Assembly: GCA_003024985.2 (NCBI GenBank)
Contig: PXIH01S0006552.1
DNA length: 11,429 nt
Reading direction: 5' to 3' (one strand)
Origin: Euperipatoides rowelli
Lineage: Eukaryota > Onychophora > Udeonychophora > Euonychophora > Peripatopsidae
Both the position numbers and the translations under genes were made by a program. The notes beneath the pieces are model-generated. The model saw nothing but the letters and a program-made list of their open reading frames with translations, had not been told where the DNA came from and made no database searches. Positions 7,891 to 11,429 of the stretch are shown here, in pieces (positions within the stretch are counted from its first letter, which is position 1; each line of letters starts with the position of its first letter).

Positions 7891-8940
7891 GATTATTTAT
7901 TTATTTGAAGTACATAAGTCAAAAACGACTTACATGGACGGCTATTACATTTATAAAATACACACAATCAATCAAATATTAATCCTAACACAGATCAAAC
8001 TCTCATAATACAAATATATTACAAATCAATATCATAACTAATTAACATGAAAATTACAATATACAGTAAATATTCATCTATGAGTTTCTTAAATCTATTA
8101 AATGAAATTCCAAACATTATTTCAAATGGTAATTCATTCCAAACATTTATATTTCTAAAAAATGCCATACAACTTTTTCTAGCATGACTAGAAAAGATTA
8201 TTTTGTGGCGACGTCTAGTATTAGTTCTTGGGTTTAAAATAAAAAATTGGTTTACAGTATTCTTCAATATCAATTCTTAGTATAAGAAAATCAAGTCACC
8301 TCTTACTCTTAATTTTCTTACGAATGGTGGAGCAATTCTTTAAAATTTTAGTTAGCCTATATAACAATATATTATTCTAAATGATTTAATAGTTAAGTAT
8401 TTAATTTTGTTATTAATCCTAGCAAAAGCTGAATTTATTTTCTTAATTATATACAGTAACTAGCATGTAAAAAAAAAAAAAGTCTGTAATGCCAAGGTCT
8501 TAATGAAAATCAGTCTGCATTATATATTTTCCCATAATAAAATAATTTCCACTAACATTTATTTTCAAATCTAACATTATCATTATTTAGTAGTAAATAA
8601 TTTTCTTCTAAGCATACTCCAATTTTGTTTAAATCTTCTTGTAATTTTAATTTAATTCATCTTCAATGTCACTAATTGAACGCATAATTTTCATGTTAAC
8701 AGTTTATATTGTTATTACTGATTAATGTCATTAAATCTCCTATGTAGACATTAAAAACATATAACCAAAGTTCTAGCTCCTTGTGTGAACTCCTTAATGA
8801 CCTTATAAAGATTTAATTGTACAGCTTATCATTACTTTAATATAAAGTTCATCTAAACACTTAATTATCCAATTCAATACTGTAAATGGGAAAAATATAA
8901 AATTTTAATTTCTTTATAAACAATAATTTCTTTTAAAAAA
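7891..8940 (-). mobile_element. Decayed CR1/L2-like LINE (LINE B): RT remnant, C-terminus, 3' hairpin and (AAAT)n tail
   Basis: Read on the minus strand, fragments of an RT protein appear in the right order but in several frames. They are LLFIKKLKFY (near 8900-8935), LNWIIKCLDELYIKV (near 8840-8880), a degraded GVPQGS region (8785-8800), FNVYIGDLMTLISNNNIN (near 8700-8757), SISDIEDELN (near 8655-8685), LQEDLNKI, DLGITD (8481-8500), AFARINNKIKYLTIKSF (near 8370-8440), RGDLIFLY (8281-8304) and finally an open 8019-8273 frame with RNINVWNELPFEI and RFKKLIDEY. The FADD catalytic box is lost. The 3' UTR has a taagtc/gactta hairpin (7915-7932) just before an (AAAT)n tail (7892-7906). Several frameshifts and stops show it is long dead. 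It is in sense orientation with dnmt1. The family label rests on motif order only. Confidence 0.8.
8019..8273 (-). pseudogene. C-terminal ORF2 fragment of LINE B (longest open piece)
   Basis: These 84 codons are the part of LINE B that remains open. They start in the segment after RGDLI and read ILKNTVNQFFILNPRTNTRR, then FSSHARKSCMAFFRNINVWN and ELP, ending FKKLIDEYLLYIV. The pattern of a basic TRR block, then RxxxCxxFFxNRxINVWNxLP, then FKKxxDxY is the standard ORF2 C-terminus of CR1/L2-type LINEs. The Met at its start is internal to the original protein, because the same protein continues upstream across a stop (VRGDLIFLY, then stop, then ELILKNTV). Confidence 0.82.
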
Positions 8941-9176
8941 AAATTTAATTAGTCATCTAAAAATGCATTTACAGCAGGCTACATAAGCCATATCCCTTTT
9001 TTAAATTCCAATGTTTTGTTTCCTCAATTTTTAAAATGGAAAACCCTAAGCATTAGACAACTATACAGCAACATACAGTAGTCAGTTCCTTTATAATTGA
9101 TATTTAAAAAAAAAAAACGAACAATAGTTTAACTAATATAATGTAAATTAAATTTTTCAAAAAACAGAAAACTTAC
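8941..9176. other. Intron DNA next to DNMT1 exon a
   Basis: AT-rich sequence between the far end of LINE B and the donor GTAAGT at 9171-9176. Further 5' LINE B remnants may reach about 8965 (a possible D-x-x-x-F-F trace), but this cannot be supported firmly. Confidence 0.5.
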
Positions 9177-9242
9177 CTTTCCTTTGCGCATTAAATTTCT
9201 GGCATGAGTAGGTGGCTCTTCAAATTTTTTGTTTTCATAAGC
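9177..9242 (-). CDS. dnmt1: DNMT1 exon a: end of BAH2-side linker and start of KG hinge (internal exon)
   Basis: The first DNMT1 exon seen in transcription order encodes 22 residues, from AYENKKFEEPPTHAR to the end MRKGK. The minus strand shows an acceptor (ttttag) before GCT and a donor GTAAGT after AAG, both in phase 0. In animal DNMT1 this segment follows the second BAH domain and leads into the Lys-Gly hinge before the methyltransferase domain. Vertebrate DNMT1 carries a recognisably similar AY...SFEDPPNHAR segment, which is how I identified it. The exon is short, but its last codons join in frame to the GKGKGKGK start of the next exon, which supports the call. The preceding exon, expected to carry the end of BAH2, is not visible in the 2.2 kb to the window edge. 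No start codon belongs here because the exon is internal. Confidence 0.88.
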
Positions 9243-9488
9243 CTAAAATAATGAGAAACTAAGAATTAATAGTTGGAACAGCTCAATGCTGACTTAAGAG
9301 GAATGATAAAATGACATTAAAAGGGTCTAAATTAATATTCGTGTGTGGAAGCGGGAGGGTAATTAATTGTATTAATATCATGCATTCTACTATTGTTGAA
9401 CTGAAAAGGTTAAACCATTGCTCTGATTTTAATGATTGACCAATGCAGGAAGGTAAAGCTCTCCTACAGATAGAAGTATACTAAGATT

Positions 9489-9587
9489 CTTTATTATTAT
9501 TATTATTATTTTTAAATTATGTCCAACGATAATTTTTTTTCTTTTTTTTTTTTCATCATTTTTTTTTTTTGTGTGTGTGTGTGTGTT
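9489..9587. repeat. Compound low-complexity tract: (TTA)n, poly-T, (GT)n
   Basis: A (ATT)n run (about 9490-9511) is followed by interrupted T runs (9533-9570) and a (GT)n microsatellite (9571-9586). These are simple sequence repeats expected to vary in length between individuals. Confidence 0.85.
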
Positions 9588-9863
9588 ATTATTCATTTAA
9601 TTTTTCAAAAAAAAGAAAAGAAAAGCCCAACTATGTTATAATGTGCGGCTAGGGAGTTATATTGTTGACAACGAGGGGGATGTAATGTTTTAAAAATGTA
9701 TATAAAGGCATGAACTAAAAATAAGGTCACTTGTCCTTGAACTAACTTTTTATTACTGGAACCAGGTAAAATATTATCAAATACAAAACTAAAGAGCCCC
9801 GATTGATATTTGATCGACATTTACGATACAGGGGCAGGCAGTACAGGCTCGTAAAATTTTGGA

Positions 9864-9897
9864 CTTTGCCAAATCCAAAGTGTTGGAAATGGCAAAG
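9864..9897. repeat. Compact hairpin, miRNA-precursor-like
   Basis: The arms ctttgccaaatccaa (9864-9878) and ttggaaatggcaaag (9883-9897) are inverse complements at 13 of 15 positions, with one two-base internal mismatch and a four-base loop. Pairing can extend by a few bases outward with mismatches. It is shorter than a typical pre-miRNA stem and has a very small loop, so a microRNA is unlikely but not excluded. Confidence 0.6.
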
Positions 9898-9976
9898 ACT
9901 ATTTCCCAACAATCAAGTCAAGATGACATGTGTGCCACATTTTGTTTTCTAAAATGANCATACATGCAAATTAAAA

Positions 9977-10140
9977 TGTTTTGAATAAAATATTTGCACG
10001 ATTCGCACATTTAAGAAAGTTGATCGTTTATGTATTGTTTACATTCTCCTAATTAAACAAAGTAATGTACGTTGGCACGACTTTACTATTAAAAATAGAA
10101 AAGTGACGGCAAGATCGTAAACAATACATAAACAAAGGTC
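9977..10140. mobile_element. Diverged foldback element, copy B
   Basis: A perfect 17-base inverted repeat, gtttatgtattgtttac (10026-10042) against gtaaacaatacataaac (10117-10133), encloses about 75 bp with a second imperfect inner hairpin (ggcacgacttta against agtgacggc). The left flank matches copy A: atgttttg, tatttgc-cgattc at 9991-10004 (copy A 2091-2104), then ttgatcg and gtttacattct at the same spacing. The right inner arms also align (gtaaaca..-taaac). This makes the two a family rather than two chance palindromes. It has no coding capacity, and its ends are not fixed. Confidence 0.5.
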
Positions 10141-10270
10141 TGCTATTCCTTAACTATACAAATCAGACAGACATAATAATTAAGCAATATTAAATATTGT
10201 AACATTTTTTTAATTAGAAAGCCTTTATTTACTGGCCCCTGACAAGAAACATTTTTAAAGTGGCCATCCA

Positions 10271-10292
10271 TCCAAAAAGTTTAAGACCACTG
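10271..10292 (-). mobile_element. Possible hAT-type transposon terminus
   Basis: The plus strand ends in aaaaagtttaagaccactg, which resembles the terminal inverted repeat of many hAT elements (CAGTGGT then CTTAAAC or CTCAAAC, then TTTTT, read on the minus strand). The bases just outside (atgtaaat) would be the 8-bp target duplication typical of hAT. I could not find the opposite end or a matching duplication, so the remnant may be solo or a chance match. Confidence 0.35.
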
Positions 10293-11429
10293 ATGTAAAT
10301 TAATATCATTATTTTTTAAGGATAAATTATTATACATGTTAACATAATTTTTAAAGGATCAAGTTATTCATTTTATAGTAAGGAAAAATATCCACTTGTA
10401 TGGTGTGACTAAACTGCATTAATTTCATGTCTGAGAAACATGTGCATTCTCTTATTTTTTTAACGTCATAGTTTTAAATAATACTGTAAACCAAAATATT
10501 TAATATTAAACTGCTACGAACAAATAAATGTTTTATCCGAGTGTAAGCCATTTCGTTACTAAATAAACACTAAAAAATATTTTCACTTTCTTTCTCGGCA
10601 CTAACCATTCAAAATGGCTGTGTTAAGGAACTACAAATTGGGAATACGATTGGAGCATAATTATCAATTATTTGTATTAAAATTGGAGCATAGTTATGGA
10701 TTTACTTAATTAGATTAGTGTTCGGATTTGGTTAAAGGTTAAGATGTTAAGAAAATATTCTATTAGATTAGCAATCACTGCGGAAGATGGAATTCTTAGG
10801 TGCAAACGGCAATTTTAAGAGCCATCATAAAAATGACGTTTATTCGATGGCCAAGTCTAAGTCTAACAAATATTTTAGATAATTGTTTCAATTCATTAGT
10901 AATGTATATTTTAAATAAAAAATATTCTGCAAATCCTAACAACAATGCAATTTTTCGTCCATAACTTTATAGTTTTTTTAAAACGTAACGTTATTTAGAA
11001 ATGGATGCTAAGCAAACTTTTTTGCACAACTAGAAAATACGCCATTGCGGAATTTGTGTAAAAATGATCAAGTAAATTTATTCCACCTCTTTATTATAAC
11101 TAGTACAGTATTATTAGGGATCAAGCATTGTTATTAGTTAATTAGTAGGAGCTCGGGTGAAGGTTTAACTAAATAAATAAAAATAAGGCAGACACCAAAC
11201 CGTTGTCATTATGCTGTGAAGCCAAACCTGGTTGTTTGCTTTTGTAGTAACGTGCGGATAAGCTTTTTAGAGCTCTTCAAGTTGGAGCATGTTACTATTT
11301 AACTTCAAAATAAATTTATTAGTCGTCAATAAAATATTATTGTCCAATGTATATTGAATTAATGACTGAGTATGTGAATAAATTTAAAAATGTCAAAGGG
11401 AGACAAAATATATTAAAAATTATAACAAA
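10293..11429. other. Upstream dnmt1 intron to window edge; nothing coding seen
   Basis: AT-rich DNA with no frame resembling BAH2, the next expected upstream part of DNMT1. A short plus-strand frame starts at ATG 10614 (31 codons, containing two ELEH-like repeats caused by a 33-bp direct repeat of attggagcataattat) and has no recognisable feature. No promoter or CpG-rich island is evident. Confidence 0.55.

Larger units (their letters stand above)
9243..9976. other. Upstream dnmt1 intron, first part
   Basis: Begins at the acceptor of exon a (ctaaaat on the plus strand). Apart from the simple repeats and the hairpin listed separately, it is AT-rich without coding signal. The minus-strand open frame at 9605-9820 has no domain and ends in the poly-T tract. 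There is an ambiguous base at 9958. Confidence 0.6.

Noticed and set aside
9605-9820. Minus-strand 71-codon frame, considered as a BAH2 exon
   Set aside because: No resemblance to the BAH2 end of DNMT1, no suitable splice phase, and it ends in a poly-T tract.
10614-10709. 31-codon plus-strand frame starting MAVLRNYKLG
   Set aside because: It is short, and its repeated part comes from a 33-bp direct repeat. No promoter or splice evidence.

Overview
The window is AT-rich eukaryotic DNA from an animal. It holds an internal part of one spliced gene on the minus strand, the maintenance DNA (cytosine-5) methyltransferase DNMT1. Five exons with GT/AG borders and matching phases can be placed (transcription order 9177-9242, 5574-5697, 3642-3793, 3355-3486, 1744-1946). 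Together they encode about 225 residues: the end of the BAH2-side linker, the (KG)n hinge and catalytic motifs I to VIII. Neither end of the gene is present. The RFTS, CXXC and BAH exons should lie beyond position 11429, and the target-recognition domain with motifs IX and X beyond position 1. Base composition, poly-A/T tracts, invertebrate-type LINEs and the DNMT1 sequence suggest an invertebrate metazoan. I cannot fix the phylum.

Layout: 1-1743 is intron with homopolymers, a G-rich tract and a short hairpin. The intron 1947-3354 is the most structured one. It holds a nested-palindrome foldback element (about 2089-2275), two coding-like stretches on the minus strand (2295-2502 and 2807-2934) whose splice phases fit each other but not DNMT1, and a CTCF-like motif. 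Intron 3487-3641 is only 155 bp. Intron 3794-5573 shows only low-complexity DNA and short repeats.

The 3.5-kb intron 5698-9176 is a landing site for repeats. It contains a long inverted repeat (6134-6467), a 5'-truncated LINE fragment on the plus strand (about 6933-7740) and an older, badly decayed LINE on the minus strand (about 7891-8940). The two LINEs point towards each other with 3' ends about 150 bp apart. The region 9243-11429 is upstream intron with microsatellites, a miRNA-like hairpin, a second diverged foldback copy (about 9977-10140) and a possible hAT transposon end.

No RNA gene, CRISPR array, bacterial-type operon or new defence system was seen. The only cellular gene that can be named with confidence is dnmt1. 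The most interesting unexplained items are the coding-like stretches inside its intron and the foldback family.
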